Source: CAADGV01 sp040290295 (GTDB lineage: Bacteria; Bacteroidota; Ignavibacteria; UBA10030; UBA6906). Taken from it: a stretch of DNA of 64,000 bases. The stretch is from assembly GCA_040290295.1 (NCBI GenBank), contig PSMW01000017.1:9948-73947 (forward strand), in the 5' to 3' direction. The notes beneath the pieces are model-generated. The model was given only the letters and a program-made list of their open reading frames with translations. It was not told the DNA's origin and ran no database searches. A program made the translations under genes and the position numbers. Below, one piece after another: positions 1 through 9,353 of this stretch. Position 1 is the first letter of the stretch. Each line of letters begins with the position of its first letter.

Positions 1-1810
1 CACATATCATGTCCGTTTCCTCTCGCTGAATGGGAACATACACCGTAAAGCTTGTGCCTTCGCCTACTCGACTCTCGACATCGACAAATCCTTTGTGGCT
101 CTTGGTCACGCCATACACCACGGCCAGACCAAGGCCCGTTCCTTTCCCGATATCCTTTGTTGTAAAGAACGGCTCGAAGAGTCTGCTCTGCACCTCCGGC
201 GGCATCCCGACACCTGTATCGGTCACGCGGATCGCCGCATAGCGATGTGCATGCGCCTCGGGATGACGCTCGCGCAAGAACATGCCATGCACTACGAGCG
301 TCTCAATGGTCAATGTGCCACCGTCGGGCATGGCGTCGCGTGCATTCACGCACAGGTTCAGGAGCGCTTGGTGGACTTGATTCGCGTCGGCAATCGTTGT
401 GGGAAGCGCCGGATCGAGCTTGAGTTGGAAATCGATCTTCTTCGGGAACGTCTCTTCCAGCATCTTGTGCAGGTCTTCGATGAGGTGATTGAGATTGACC
501 GGCTCGAAGACCACCTCGTTCCGCCGAGCGAAGGTCAGGATTTGCTTCACCAATTTCGATCCGCGTTGCACGGCACGATTGATCGTCTCGACGCTATTTG
601 CTTTGCGAATCAACTCCGGATCTCCGTTCATAAGGATCTGCGCGTGCCCCATGATGATGGCAAGGATGTTATTGAAGTCATGAGCGATGCCGCCGGCGAG
701 CGTGCCGATGCTTTCCATCTTTTGTGCTTGCCACAGTTGCTCCTCCAGCATCTTGTGACGCGTATTGTCGAACACGTAACCTTTGATCTCGACCAACTCG
801 CCGCGGGTATCGAAACGGCCGATCACATTCTGGATGATGTACACGGGCGCGCCGTCCGACCGGCGGAGTTGAATTTCGTAATGTTCCAACTTCCTGTTCA
901 AGCGAACGAGTTCGAGGACCTCTGCAAAGTGCCGTGACTTCGAGTAGAGTGCCATGAGGTTGAACGTCAACGCTTCCTCGACTGAGGCGAAGCCGAAAAT
1001 GCGTGCAAACGATGGATTGCAGGCAAGCAGTTTCCCGTTTGGTGTAGCAATGAAGGCACCTGCAAGGTCGTCGTCGAAGAATTGACGGTACTTCTCCTCG
1101 CTGGCACGAAGGGCAGCTTCAGCCGCTTTCCGTTCGGTGATATCGCGCGCAATCGTAACGATGGCGCTCGTCTGGCCTTGATCGTCGTGCACGATGGAAA
1201 TCGAGAGTGAGACGTAGAATTGCGAGCCATCCTTCTTGCGATGCAGGCGCTCACCCGATTCGCACGTCTCGCCGAGCACGGACGCAGGCTTGCCGATGAT
1301 CTCCTCCGCCGAATACCCATAGGTATGGTGAAATGCTTGATTCACGAAGCGAATCATCCCTCGCGTGTCGGTAATGTACACACTGTCGTTGATGTGCATG
1401 ACCGCATGCAAGAGCATCTTCATCTGCTTGTCCGACCGATAACTTTGCACCGCCTTCTCGACGGTGAGCGGAAGGATCTTCAGGTAGTTGCGTTCGGCGT
1501 CTTTGATGATGTAATCGTACGCGCCCGACTTCAACGCTTTAACGGCGATCTCTTCGTTGCCGGCACCGGTAATCACGATGAGAGGCGTTCCGCTGGCGAC
1601 CGCACAGACATCCAGCGCGGTGCCATCACCCAAGTTGTAATCGGAGATGATAATGTCGAACTCCTTCTTCTGCAGCGCCTTGCATGCTTCATCCACCGAC
1701 TGCACGATCTCATAACGATACGGAAGCTTCTCGCGTTCGAGATGCCGTTTGAACGCAAGCTGATCTATCCGATCATCTTCGATCAACAATATGCCGATGG
1801 GTTCGAGCAT
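1..1810 (-). CDS. Hybrid sensor histidine kinase, N-terminal receiver plus PAS domains (3' end outside window)
   Basis: Reading leftward from an ATG at 1810, the protein opens with a receiver domain (LLIEDDRID acidic pocket, phospho-Asp in IIISDYNLGDG, conserved Lys in YIIKD). Two PAS domains follow (about residues 130-250 and 255-370; the first ends in the PAC-like ARDITERK). Next come a HisKA helix with the phospho-acceptor His near residue 377 (GGIAHDFNNIL) and an HATPase_c domain with N-box NLCVNARDAMPDGG, G1 DTGVGMP and G2 GKGTGLGLAVV. No membrane segment is seen, so it is probably cytoplasmic. A receiver before the kinase core suggests it takes phosphate from, or is modulated by, another kinase. 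The obvious candidate is the large kinase two genes upstream in the same operon, separated only by a single-domain regulator (17-bp gap). The reading frame is open at base 1, so the C-terminus is not visible. Confidence 0.88.
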   Translation of the reverse strand, partial: MLEPIGILLIEDDRIDQLAFKRHLEREKLPYRYEIVQSVDEACKALQKKEFDIIISDYNLGDGTALDVCAVASGTPLIVITGAGNEEIAVKALKSGAYDYIIKDAERNYLKILPLTVEKAVQSYRSDKQMKMLLHAVMHINDSVYITDTRGMIRFVNQAFHHTYGYSAEEIIGKPASVLGETCESGERLHRKKDGSQFYVSLSISIVHDDQGQTSAIVTIARDITERKAAEAALRASEEKYRQFFDDDLAGAFIATPNGKLLACNPSFARIFGFASVEEALTFNLMALYSKSRHFAEVLELVRLNRKLEHYEIQLRRSDGAPVYIIQNVIGRFDTRGELVEIKGYVFDNTRHKMLEEQLWQAQKMESIGTLAGGIAHDFNNILAIIMGHAQILMNGDPELIRKANSVETINRAVQRGSKLVKQILTFARRNEVVFEPVNLNHLIEDLHKMLEETFPKKIDFQLKLDPALPTTIADANQVHQALLNLCVNARDAMPDGGTLTIETLVVHGMFLRERHPEAHAHRYAAIRVTDTGVGMPPEVQSRLFEPFFTTKDIGKGTGLGLAVVYGVTKSHKGFVDVESRVGEGTSFTVYVPIQREETDMIC

Positions 1811-1827
1811 GCTTCACTGTACCTCGT

Positions 1828-2247
1828 TCATTCCGGCAATTCACTCAGCGTCCAATACAAATTGATGCTGCGAACAACTTCGATGAACTGCGGGTACTCC
1901 ACCGGCTTGATCATATATCCTGCCACGGACAAATCGAACGTTTCGAAACGATCTTGCTCGTCCTTCGAGGTCGTGAGCACGACCGCCGGAATGCGCCGGA
2001 GGTGTTCGTCGTGCTTCAAGTTACGCAACAGTTCGACACCGTTCATCTTCGGCATGTTCAGGTCGAGAATGATGATGCAAGGCAGACGGTCCGCCTCGTT
2101 GCGCAAATACGCAAGCGCCTCTTCGCCGTTGTTCTTGATGATCAATGTATTGGTGACGTTGAGGTCTTTCAGTGCCCGCTTCACGGTCATGGCATCCACA
2201 ACGTCGTCCTCCACCAGGAGGATGGAAGCATCCGATTTCATATCCAT
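1828..2247 (-). CDS. Single-domain response regulator (CheY/Rcp1-like)
   Basis: A 139-residue stand-alone receiver domain. The acidic pair (LLVEDDVVD), the phospho-acceptor Asp in IIILDLNMPKMNG, the Thr/Ser position in VVLTTSKDE and the conserved Lys in YMIKPVEYPQF are all present, and no output domain follows. The sequence style (V..A.T..RALKDL, then LRNEADRLPCIIILDLNMP) is that of Rcp1-type regulators that pair with PAS/GAF kinases. It lies between two histidine kinase genes with gaps of 12 and 17 bp, so the three are probably one transcript and this protein likely shuttles phosphate between them. That role is inferred. Confidence 0.9.
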   Translation of the reverse strand: MDMKSDASILLVEDDVVDAMTVKRALKDLNVTNTLIIKNNGEEALAYLRNEADRLPCIIILDLNMPKMNGVELLRNLKHDEHLRRIPAVVLTTSKDEQDRFETFDLSVAGYMIKPVEYPQFIEVVRSINLYWTLSELPE

Positions 2248-2259
2248 TGATTCTCCTGT

Positions 2260-5175
2260 TCAGTGATTCATTTCCGCGGGGAGGGTGAAATGAAACGTTG
2301 TTCCCTCTCCGACTTTCGATTCGACCCAAATCGATCCGCCGTACATTTCGATGATCTTCTTGACGATCGTCAGTCCAACCCCCGTGCTCTCGTGTTCGTC
2401 CCGCGGAGAAAGGGTCTGGAAGATTTGAAAGATTTTGTTGAAGTGCCGCTCTTCGATACCGGGTCCGTTATCGGCAACGTGAAACTTCCACTGACCGTTC
2501 TCGCGCACACAACCGACCTCGATGACTCCTTGAGGTTTATCCATAAACTTCACTGCATTGCTCAGCAGATTTTGAAACACTTGCTGCATACGGGTCGTCT
2601 CCGCCACAATCGTCGGCAAGGGGCGTTGAATCTTCACCTGCACGTTCGGCGGAGGCACGATGAGATCGACGATCTCGGACACCAGTGTGTCGAGATTGAC
2701 CTCCGTGATTTGTTCTTTTGTTCGGCCGATGCGTGAATAGCGGAGCACGCCATCGATCAGATCGTGCATGCGTTTGGTTCTGCCCAAAAGCATCGTGAGC
2801 AGTTCTTTCCCTTCATCGCCGAGCTTGTCGCCATAGTCGGTCGCGAGCCAATTGACCAATGTACCGATAGCTCGCAGTGGTGCCTTGAGATCGTGTGAGA
2901 CGATGTAGGCGAAGTCGTTCAACTCTTTGTTTATCACCTCCAAGTCCCGCATCAATTTCGCGCGCTGTTCTTCTTCACGCTTCTTTTCGGTGATGTCGGT
3001 GCACACCCCGACGAGTGCGATCATCCGTCCCTCCTCGTCACGCACCGCCGACGTGGAGAGATAGATGGGAAAGATCGAGCCATCTTTCCGTTTGCTCAGC
3101 AACTCGCCTTGCCATGCTCCTTCGAGCGTTGCGGAGCGAACCGGCACTTCTCGATCGGACTCAGCTCGGAGGATCGTGACAGACTTGCCGATCAGTTCCT
3201 CGGCCGTGTAGTCGTAGATACGTTGGAATGCCTTGTTGACGAACAGGATGTTCTCGTCGGTATCGGTGATGCAAATACCTTCGGTCACACTCCTGACGGC
3301 GTGCACCAAGCGAGCGAGTTCGACCTCCGCTTTCTTTCGTGCCGTGATGTCCACGTACATGCCGAACACCCCAACCGCCTCACCGTTCATCATGATAGGA
3401 ACGCCGAAGATGTTCACGTTCAGATGTGTGCCGTCCTTCCTCATGCGCACCGATTCTGTCTGAATCGGCTCACCGGTGAGCACGCGGTGTGAAAGCTCGT
3501 TGCCCTCGTGTCGCAATGATTCAGGCACGATGGTTTCGTTGATACTGCGGCCTCGGATTTCTTCAAGCGAAAATCCGAACATCGCTTGGAATCGGCTATT
3601 GGCGTGCAGGATGCGCTCGTCGCTGTCGGCAAGGATGATCCCGATTGGAGCGTTTTCGAACAACTGTTCGAACCGAGCCTTCTCCAAACGAATTGCTTCT
3701 TCCGCACGCTTCTGTTGTGTGACGTCCACGTAGAGACCAAAGACACCGATCGCTTCTCCATTGATCACGATCGGCACGCCGTAGATTTGCACGTCGAGCA
3801 GGCGGCCCTCTTTGGCTCTTCGCATCGTCTCACGACGCACTGGCTCGCCGTGCAACACCTTCCCGAACAATTCGTCTCCCTCTTGGCTCAACGCTGCCGG
3901 CACAATGGTTTCATGGATTGTCCTTCCTACAAGCTCTTGCAGCGGGTAGCCGAACATCTGCTGAAACTCGCGGTTAGCGCTCACGATCCGCTTTGCGGGG
4001 TCGATGAGCAGAATGCCGACAGGCGCGTTCTGAAACAACTGCTCGAAACGCGCTTTTTCCAACAGGATCGCCTCCTCGGCACGCTTACGTTCAGTAATAT
4101 CGCGAAAGATCCCGCACACCGAGAGAACCGTACCGCTTTCAACGCGACACCCCAGGCTTCCTTCGACGGTGATCTCACGGCCATTTCTCGCAATGAGCAC
4201 AGTCTGGAAACGGTCCACGGTTTCGCCGTGCAGCGTTCGCTCCATGACCTTCTCAAACGACGGTAACTCGGCATCGGCAACGATATGTTGGATATGTAAC
4301 TGCGTGATCTCGTGTTGGGTAAAGCCGAGCGTTTCCAAAAACGCCCGATTGGCAAACTCGAACATACCCTCTGGGCAGACGCTGAGAATCAGATCACTGG
4401 CATTCTCGAACAAGTCACGATAGCTGCGTTCACTGTGATGAAGTTTCTGGTACGCAACGGAGAGATTGTCGAGCATGGTGTTGAAGGCAACGGCCAGCTT
4501 ACCGATCTCATCGTTGGAACGGACAGGAACTCGCCGGCTCCAATCTCCCTCCGCCAGTCGTTGAGCCGTACGCGCCATTTCGATGAGAGGCTTCGCCGCA
4601 AGCCTCAAGATGAGGAAGGTAACTGCGATCCCCACAACGGCGAATCCGAAGCTCACGATGGCGATCGTTGTTCGCGCTTGGCGAATCTCCGCGTGCATCT
4701 CATCCAACGATAATCCGACATAGACGCGTCCGAGAAGTTTTGCCTGAACGATGACCGGCAGCATGGTTTGATACGTTTGCTCATCTTCCGAAATGCGGTC
4801 CACTGCATCGGTGTGCTGATAGCGCAGCGCGACTGCGCGTAGCGAGTCGTAGCTTGCGATGACCTGTCCCGATGCATCCAGCACCATGACATAATCAAGC
4901 CCGGCAGTACGTTTCGCTCCGATGACCCCAGCCCATACCGCTCGGCGATCGTCGTTCTGGAGCGCCAGACTAACGTTATACGCCAAGATTGCACCGATGG
5001 CTCGCGACCGTTCAGCAATCGCGGCTTTGGATTTTTCTTCGAGGAGGTGAGGTCCGTACCAATAGACAAGAATGGCCACGAGTGCGATGAGGACACTCAT
5101 CAGAGCGGCGAGTCTCGCCCTCACCGAAAACAGCCACGAGGGAAGCTTTGAAGATTCCTGCTGTGGATCGTTCAT
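2260..5175 (-). CDS. Membrane-bound sensor histidine kinase with HAMP and four PAS domains
   Basis: 971 residues from the ATG at 5175. A longer frame reaches 5292, but the chosen start sits just before the first membrane helix and avoids overlap with the divergent receptor gene. Order: TM1 (about 21-41), extracytoplasmic sensor region (42-168), TM2 (170-192), HAMP (191-244), PAS1 (250-365), PAS2 (375-490), PAS3 (501-616), PAS4 (622-732), HisKA with His761 in SHDLKAPLRA, HATPase_c (862-968; N-box NLLSNAVKF, G1 DNGPGI, G2 GVGLTIVKKI). PAS2 and PAS3 are close copies of each other (RFEQLFxNAPxGI, NxxFQxMFG, IVPxxL), an internal duplication. It is the first gene of the signalling operon. The ligand cannot be read from the sequence. 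Confidence 0.9.
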   Translation of the reverse strand: MNDPQQESSKLPSWLFSVRARLAALMSVLIALVAILVYWYGPHLLEEKSKAAIAERSRAIGAILAYNVSLALQNDDRRAVWAGVIGAKRTAGLDYVMVLDASGQVIASYDSLRAVALRYQHTDAVDRISEDEQTYQTMLPVIVQAKLLGRVYVGLSLDEMHAEIRQARTTIAIVSFGFAVVGIAVTFLILRLAAKPLIEMARTAQRLAEGDWSRRVPVRSNDEIGKLAVAFNTMLDNLSVAYQKLHHSERSYRDLFENASDLILSVCPEGMFEFANRAFLETLGFTQHEITQLHIQHIVADAELPSFEKVMERTLHGETVDRFQTVLIARNGREITVEGSLGCRVESGTVLSVCGIFRDITERKRAEEAILLEKARFEQLFQNAPVGILLIDPAKRIVSANREFQQMFGYPLQELVGRTIHETIVPAALSQEGDELFGKVLHGEPVRRETMRRAKEGRLLDVQIYGVPIVINGEAIGVFGLYVDVTQQKRAEEAIRLEKARFEQLFENAPIGIILADSDERILHANSRFQAMFGFSLEEIRGRSINETIVPESLRHEGNELSHRVLTGEPIQTESVRMRKDGTHLNVNIFGVPIMMNGEAVGVFGMYVDITARKKAEVELARLVHAVRSVTEGICITDTDENILFVNKAFQRIYDYTAEELIGKSVTILRAESDREVPVRSATLEGAWQGELLSKRKDGSIFPIYLSTSAVRDEEGRMIALVGVCTDITEKKREEEQRAKLMRDLEVINKELNDFAYIVSHDLKAPLRAIGTLVNWLATDYGDKLGDEGKELLTMLLGRTKRMHDLIDGVLRYSRIGRTKEQITEVNLDTLVSEIVDLIVPPPNVQVKIQRPLPTIVAETTRMQQVFQNLLSNAVKFMDKPQGVIEVGCVRENGQWKFHVADNGPGIEERHFNKIFQIFQTLSPRDEHESTGVGLTIVKKIIEMYGGSIWVESKVGEGTTFHFTLPAEMNH

Positions 5176-5264
5176 GCAAAATCGATTTGTGCCAATGGTT
5201 GATGCTGCGCGCTGCTTCTGATTCTTGCTTCTCGACGGCGTTCTGGATATATTTTGCGCACACA
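5176..5264. promoter_or_regulatory. Divergent intergenic region between the kinase operon and the TonB-dependent receptor
   Basis: 89 bp separate the two divergent starts (5175 minus, 5265 plus), so promoters for both transcripts must lie here or extend into the coding ends. I see no clear operator palindrome. The arrangement would suit control of the receptor by the adjacent kinases, but those regulators lack a DNA-binding domain, so this is only suggestive. Confidence 0.4.
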
Positions 5265-7364
5265 ATGCAGCGATCAGGTCAGAGCTTGCCAAACCGCGCC
5301 CACCCCCTCCACGTATTGCTTGCCTTAGTAGTCATCGGCGTGAGTCATCCTTCTCTTCGCTCACAGCACATCCGCTCGACGGCACCACGCACACACCACA
5401 TCGTTCCGCTGCAGCCGGCGCTCGGCGATTCAACGTATATCCTTCTGTCCGATACTCTTTCTCGCAAGAGCGATGCCGATTCGACTCTTGTCGAGGACAC
5501 CACACGCATGAGCACTCCCGCGTTGGTCGGCACCTATGACCGCTCGCTCGATTCTACAAAATTCATTACCAAAGAAGACCTTCACTTTCTCGACTACCGA
5601 TACCTCGGCGGTGTGCTGCTAACCCTGCCCGGCATTTTCCTTCGCGAGCAGTGGAGCGATGGGCAATACAGTCAGCTCACCGTGCGTGGAAGCGATTGGC
5701 GAGCGATCGCCATTACAGCCAACGGCAGACTCCTAAACGATCCTGCCTCTGGCATTTACAACCTGTACCACTTTACCACCGAGTATGCCGATAGAATCGA
5801 AGTGGTGACGGGACCACGCGCGTTTCTGTACGGACTCAACAGCACCGGCGGCGCAGTGAATCTCGTGACCAAGAACTACAACAGCAATCGCCCCTTTTCG
5901 AAGATCAACTACACGGAAAGCGCGTACAACTACCAGTATAGCGACGGTACGTTCAGCCAGAATATATCGCGCAAGGTCAATTTCACATTCGGTTTTCAGC
6001 ATCAAGGAACGGATGGACGCTTCCCCGCCAGCATGCACGACGCTTGGAATATGCGCGTCAAAGTGCGCTACAATCTTTCGCGCAAATTCCACATCATCCT
6101 TTCAGAGTATCTCACGCACACCGAAACGGACTTGAACGGCGGCGTGGACCCCGTCAAGACCGGCATCCCCGCGCTCGCTTTTGACCGCATTCAGGCGGTC
6201 ATGCGCAACTACGATAGCTTCGAGAAGCTCCATCGTCACGATCTCGACCTCTCGCTGGTCGGCACGCTGTTGGGCGATACGACAAATGTTTCGACGCTCT
6301 CGTTCTACTATTCGAATGCTTTTCGTGAATACCGCGACGGAAACGCCCGGCGCAACTATCCATCCAACTCCATCATCATCAACTCCGATCATCGTTCCTC
6401 ATGGATGGGCGTGATGTTCACGCAAGATTACCACACCGACCGCCAACGCTTCAATGTCGGTGCAACCATCGAGGTACGACAAATCGAAGGCAGTCCCAAT
6501 TTGGGCAGAAGACGAAACTCGATCGGCAGTGTCTGGGCTAAGGAGGAACTCCTCCTCGGCTCGTTTCTCACCGTCGCAGGTTTCGGCCGGTACGACAGAT
6601 ACCTCGGAGAATCAGCCATCGGTGTCGGCGGCGATGCGACGCTGACGCTGAGCAATCAGCTCACACTTTTCGGCGGCGTCTCTACGTCCAAACGCTTCCC
6701 CACGTATCAGGAATTGTTTTGGCGCGACAGCACTGTGAACCGAATCGAACCGATTGTGTCTGAAACACACCGGAGCGTAGAGTTGGGTGCGCGGCTTCAT
6801 CTCCATCCGTCCCTCGATCTCCATTTTGCATACTTCCATCGAACCGTCGAACATCCCATTGTGACGAGGTCCTTTGGACGTGGGTTCGTGTTTCCGGGAG
6901 TGGAGTTTGGAAACGGCACCACGGTGTTCACGAACGGAATTGAAGCGCGCCTGCGGGCGCGGGTTTGGGTGCTCGCCGTGGAAGGAACGGGAATGTTCAT
7001 CACACAAAAAGATGGACGTGGAACGCTCTCCCGCTATCCGCGCTACAGTGCGAACGGCGGCATCTACTACTGGCAACGTCTGCTCCACGATCGTCTTGAA
7101 CTGAAAGTCGGTTTCCGAGGTCGATATGTGTCAGGTTCGCAGGGTGAAGAATTCAATCCCGAAGTGCTGGCGTATGTTGCAGCATCGGGTCCGCCGATTG
7201 GGTACGGATCCTCGGTCGATGGATTCTTGATTGCTGCCATCGGAAGCGCGTACGTGCACTTCATGTGGGAGAACCTGACCAACGCGCGCTACTACATCAC
7301 CCCCTACTATCCGGTCCTCGACCGGGCAATCACGTTCGGCATCTCATGGCAGTTCTTGGATTGA
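5265..7364 (+). CDS. TonB-dependent outer-membrane receptor
   Basis: 699 residues from ATG 5265. The N-terminus has a short basic stretch and a hydrophobic core (VLLALVVIGVS) typical of a signal peptide. A plug domain follows: ITKEDLHFLDYRYLGGVL, LPGIFLRE, SQLTVRGSDWRAIAI, NGRLLND, IEVVTGPRAFLYGLNSTGGAVNLVTK. The remainder is a beta-barrel rich in alternating aromatic residues, ending ITFGISWQFLD with the last aromatic three residues from the end. Length is at the short end of the family, close to vitamin or siderophore transporters rather than SusC. It imports a scarce ligand across the outer membrane using TonB-ExbBD energy. No riboswitch is visible upstream, so the substrate is unknown. 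The next gene follows after only 6 bp. Confidence 0.9.
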   Translation: MQRSGQSLPNRAHPLHVLLALVVIGVSHPSLRSQHIRSTAPRTHHIVPLQPALGDSTYILLSDTLSRKSDADSTLVEDTTRMSTPALVGTYDRSLDSTKFITKEDLHFLDYRYLGGVLLTLPGIFLREQWSDGQYSQLTVRGSDWRAIAITANGRLLNDPASGIYNLYHFTTEYADRIEVVTGPRAFLYGLNSTGGAVNLVTKNYNSNRPFSKINYTESAYNYQYSDGTFSQNISRKVNFTFGFQHQGTDGRFPASMHDAWNMRVKVRYNLSRKFHIILSEYLTHTETDLNGGVDPVKTGIPALAFDRIQAVMRNYDSFEKLHRHDLDLSLVGTLLGDTTNVSTLSFYYSNAFREYRDGNARRNYPSNSIIINSDHRSSWMGVMFTQDYHTDRQRFNVGATIEVRQIEGSPNLGRRRNSIGSVWAKEELLLGSFLTVAGFGRYDRYLGESAIGVGGDATLTLSNQLTLFGGVSTSKRFPTYQELFWRDSTVNRIEPIVSETHRSVELGARLHLHPSLDLHFAYFHRTVEHPIVTRSFGRGFVFPGVEFGNGTTVFTNGIEARLRARVWVLAVEGTGMFITQKDGRGTLSRYPRYSANGGIYYWQRLLHDRLELKVGFRGRYVSGSQGEEFNPEVLAYVAASGPPIGYGSSVDGFLIAAIGSAYVHFMWENLTNARYYITPYYPVLDRAITFGISWQFLD

Positions 7365-7370
7365 AACAGC

Positions 7371-7919
7371 GTGAAGGAATCGAAGCGTACAATCGTGTCT
7401 GTCTTCGGTAGCTCTCATCCACGAGAAGGAGAACCGGACTATCGTGAGGCGTACGAACTCGGCGCACGGCTCGCGGCAACGGGTTTCGTGGTGTGCAACG
7501 GCGGATACGGGGGCGTGATGGAAGCGTCGGCACGCGGAGCCAAATCGGCGCGCGGCGTCACCATCGGCGTTACGTGCGCGAGTTTCAGCGGCAGCACTCC
7601 CAACAAATGGATCGACGAGGTCGTCGAGACAGTGACGCTTGTCGATCGCCTGCAGAAGCTCGTTGCGTTGGGCGACGCTTACGTGGTAATGAAAGGTGGA
7701 ACAGGAACGCTGCTCGAACTGGCTGCTGTCTGGGAATTCACCACCAAGGGCTTGATGCGCTCGAAGCCGATCGTTGTTCTGGGGGCGTACTGGAAACCCG
7801 TCATCGAAACGCTGCGCGTCCAACTCATCCACGAAGGATCGATCGCTGCTGCGCGCGCGATTCTCGAAGCAGAGTCGCCGCAACAGTGCATAGAGATTCT
7901 TCGTACACGATTGACGTAA
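7371..7919 (+). CDS. LOG-family / TIGR00725-like nucleotide-binding protein
   Basis: 182 residues from a GTG at 7371, 6 bp after the receptor stop. It has a Rossmann-like start (IVSVFGSS) with the family motifs GGYGGVMEA and GGTGTLLELAAVWE, the latter matching the PGGxGTxxE signature of lysine-decarboxylase-like (LOG) proteins. LOG proteins are phosphoribohydrolases acting on cytokinin nucleotides or NMP-like substrates, but the bacterial subgroup of this size is mostly uncharacterised. Position directly after a TonB receptor suggests co-transcription; a functional link is not shown. Confidence 0.8.
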   Translation: MKESKRTIVSVFGSSHPREGEPDYREAYELGARLAATGFVVCNGGYGGVMEASARGAKSARGVTIGVTCASFSGSTPNKWIDEVVETVTLVDRLQKLVALGDAYVVMKGGTGTLLELAAVWEFTTKGLMRSKPIVVLGAYWKPVIETLRVQLIHEGSIAAARAILEAESPQQCIEILRTRLT

Positions 7920-7947
7920 CCCCATCCCTATCTCAACGGAGGACTCG

Positions 7948-8430
7948 ATGGCATTTGACCCGCGGCAGTTTTTGCTCCACATGATCGATGAGGCATACGA
8001 AAAGAAGACCTGGCATGGGCCGAATCTGAAAGGTTCGCTACGCGGCATCGATGCTCGGCAAGCACTCTGGCGTCCGGCACCGAATCGACACAATATTTGG
8101 GAGCTGACGCTCCACGCAGCGTATTGGAAGTACATAGTCCGCAGGCGACTGTTACGCGAGAAGCGGGGTTCGTTCCCGCTCGAAGGCAGCAACTGGTTCG
8201 CCGTTCCCGATACGCCAAACGAAGCGCAATGGAGGGCGCATCTCCGTCTTCTTGACGAGACACATCGTTCGATGCGTGAGGAGATCGCCTCGCTCCCCAT
8301 CGCACGGCTTTCTGCAAAAACGCCAAACAGCAAGAACACCAACAGCGCAGTCATCCTCGGTATTGCCAATCACGACGTGTATCATGCGGGACAAATTCAA
8401 CTCTTGAAACGTCTGATGAAGGACCGATGA
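7948..8430 (+). CDS. DinB-like (four-helix bundle) protein
   Basis: 160 residues, preceded by ggagg at 7939-7943 and an ATG at 7948. The pattern of a four-helix DinB/YfiT fold is clear, with putative metal ligands in WELTLHAAYWK and the C-terminal HDVYHAGQIQLLKR, which is the family's HxxxH signature. Members bind a divalent metal and several act as thiol-dependent S-transferases; the substrate here is unknown. The stop overlaps the next start (ATGATGG), indicating translational coupling. Confidence 0.82.
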   Translation: MAFDPRQFLLHMIDEAYEKKTWHGPNLKGSLRGIDARQALWRPAPNRHNIWELTLHAAYWKYIVRRRLLREKRGSFPLEGSNWFAVPDTPNEAQWRAHLRLLDETHRSMREEIASLPIARLSAKTPNSKNTNSAVILGIANHDVYHAGQIQLLKRLMKDR

Positions 8431-9353
8431 TGGACGAGCGAACCTCGATGACAGACGCTGAGCGCAACGTTTCGTTGCGCGTAGCGCTCGCCTATCTCAG
8501 CGTCTTTCTGATTTGGGGCTCGACGTATCTCGCGATCAGAATCGGTGTACAGGATTTGCCGCCAGCATTGTTCGCAGGTGTGCGCTTCGTTTGCGCCGGC
8601 GCTCTGATGCTTGCCTACAGCAGGCTAAGAGGCTTGCCCCTCCCCAACCGGACTGGTATGCTCCATCTTTCGATCACGGGCTTGTTCCTTCTCGTCGGCG
8701 GCAATTTGCTGGTGGTGTGGTCGGAAAAAACGATTCCATCGGGACTGGCAGCTCTCATCATCGCCATCGTGCCCCTGCTCATGTCAACGATCGATGCACT
8801 CATGCCCAAAGGCCAATCGCTTCCCCCGATCGGCTGGCTCGGCATTGTCGTGGGCATCGCCGGAACGATCATTCTCGTTTCTCCAAGTCTTGGCTTGGTC
8901 GAGGGAGAGCATCTCGATCCTTACGGAGTCATCGGGCTATTGTTGGCATGCCTCTTCTGGTCGATCGGCTCTGTGTATTCGCGGCATCACCATGTCGAAG
9001 GAAACATCTTCGTCAATTCGGGTGTTCAAAATATGGTACCGGGCATTGCGCTCGTTGGGCTCGGCATCGCCGCAGGTGAAGTGCCGCAATTCCATCTTAC
9101 GTACAACGGCACGCTTGCGCTCTTCTATCTCATTGTGTTCGGTTCGATCCTCGGGTACACTTCGTACGTGTACTTGTTGCGCCATCAGCCCCCTGCGAAG
9201 GCTTCGACGTATGCTTACGTCAACCCAGTGGTAGCAATTGTCCTCGGCTGGTTGGTGTTGGACGAGCCAGTCACGTTGCGCACGATTGTTGCTATGCTGA
9301 TCATTCTCGGCGGAGTTGCCATCGTTCAAACAAGCAAGATGAGGAAGAAGTGA
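8427..9353 (+). CDS. EamA/DMT-family inner-membrane transporter
   Basis: 308 residues with about ten hydrophobic helices in two repeated EamA halves. The first half begins YLSVFLIWGSTYLAIRIGVQ and the second ends with LDEPVTLRTIVAMLIILGGVAIV, both hallmark segments of drug/metabolite exporters such as RhaT/YdcZ-type permeases. The start overlaps the DinB gene by 4 bp, and the end overlaps the rhodanese gene by 4 bp. The substrate is not predictable. A second, distinct EamA gene lies on the other side of the accessory island at 26.4-27.3 kb. Confidence 0.88.
   Translation: MMDERTSMTDAERNVSLRVALAYLSVFLIWGSTYLAIRIGVQDLPPALFAGVRFVCAGALMLAYSRLRGLPLPNRTGMLHLSITGLFLLVGGNLLVVWSEKTIPSGLAALIIAIVPLLMSTIDALMPKGQSLPPIGWLGIVVGIAGTIILVSPSLGLVEGEHLDPYGVIGLLLACLFWSIGSVYSRHHHVEGNIFVNSGVQNMVPGIALVGLGIAAGEVPQFHLTYNGTLALFYLIVFGSILGYTSYVYLLRHQPPAKASTYAYVNPVVAIVLGWLVLDEPVTLRTIVAMLIILGGVAIVQTSKMRKK

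Noticed and set aside
5148..5264. Longer N-termini for the TonB receptor (from 5148) and the kinase (to 5292)
   Set aside because: They would make the two divergent genes overlap and place non-signal sequence ahead of clear signal peptide / first helix.
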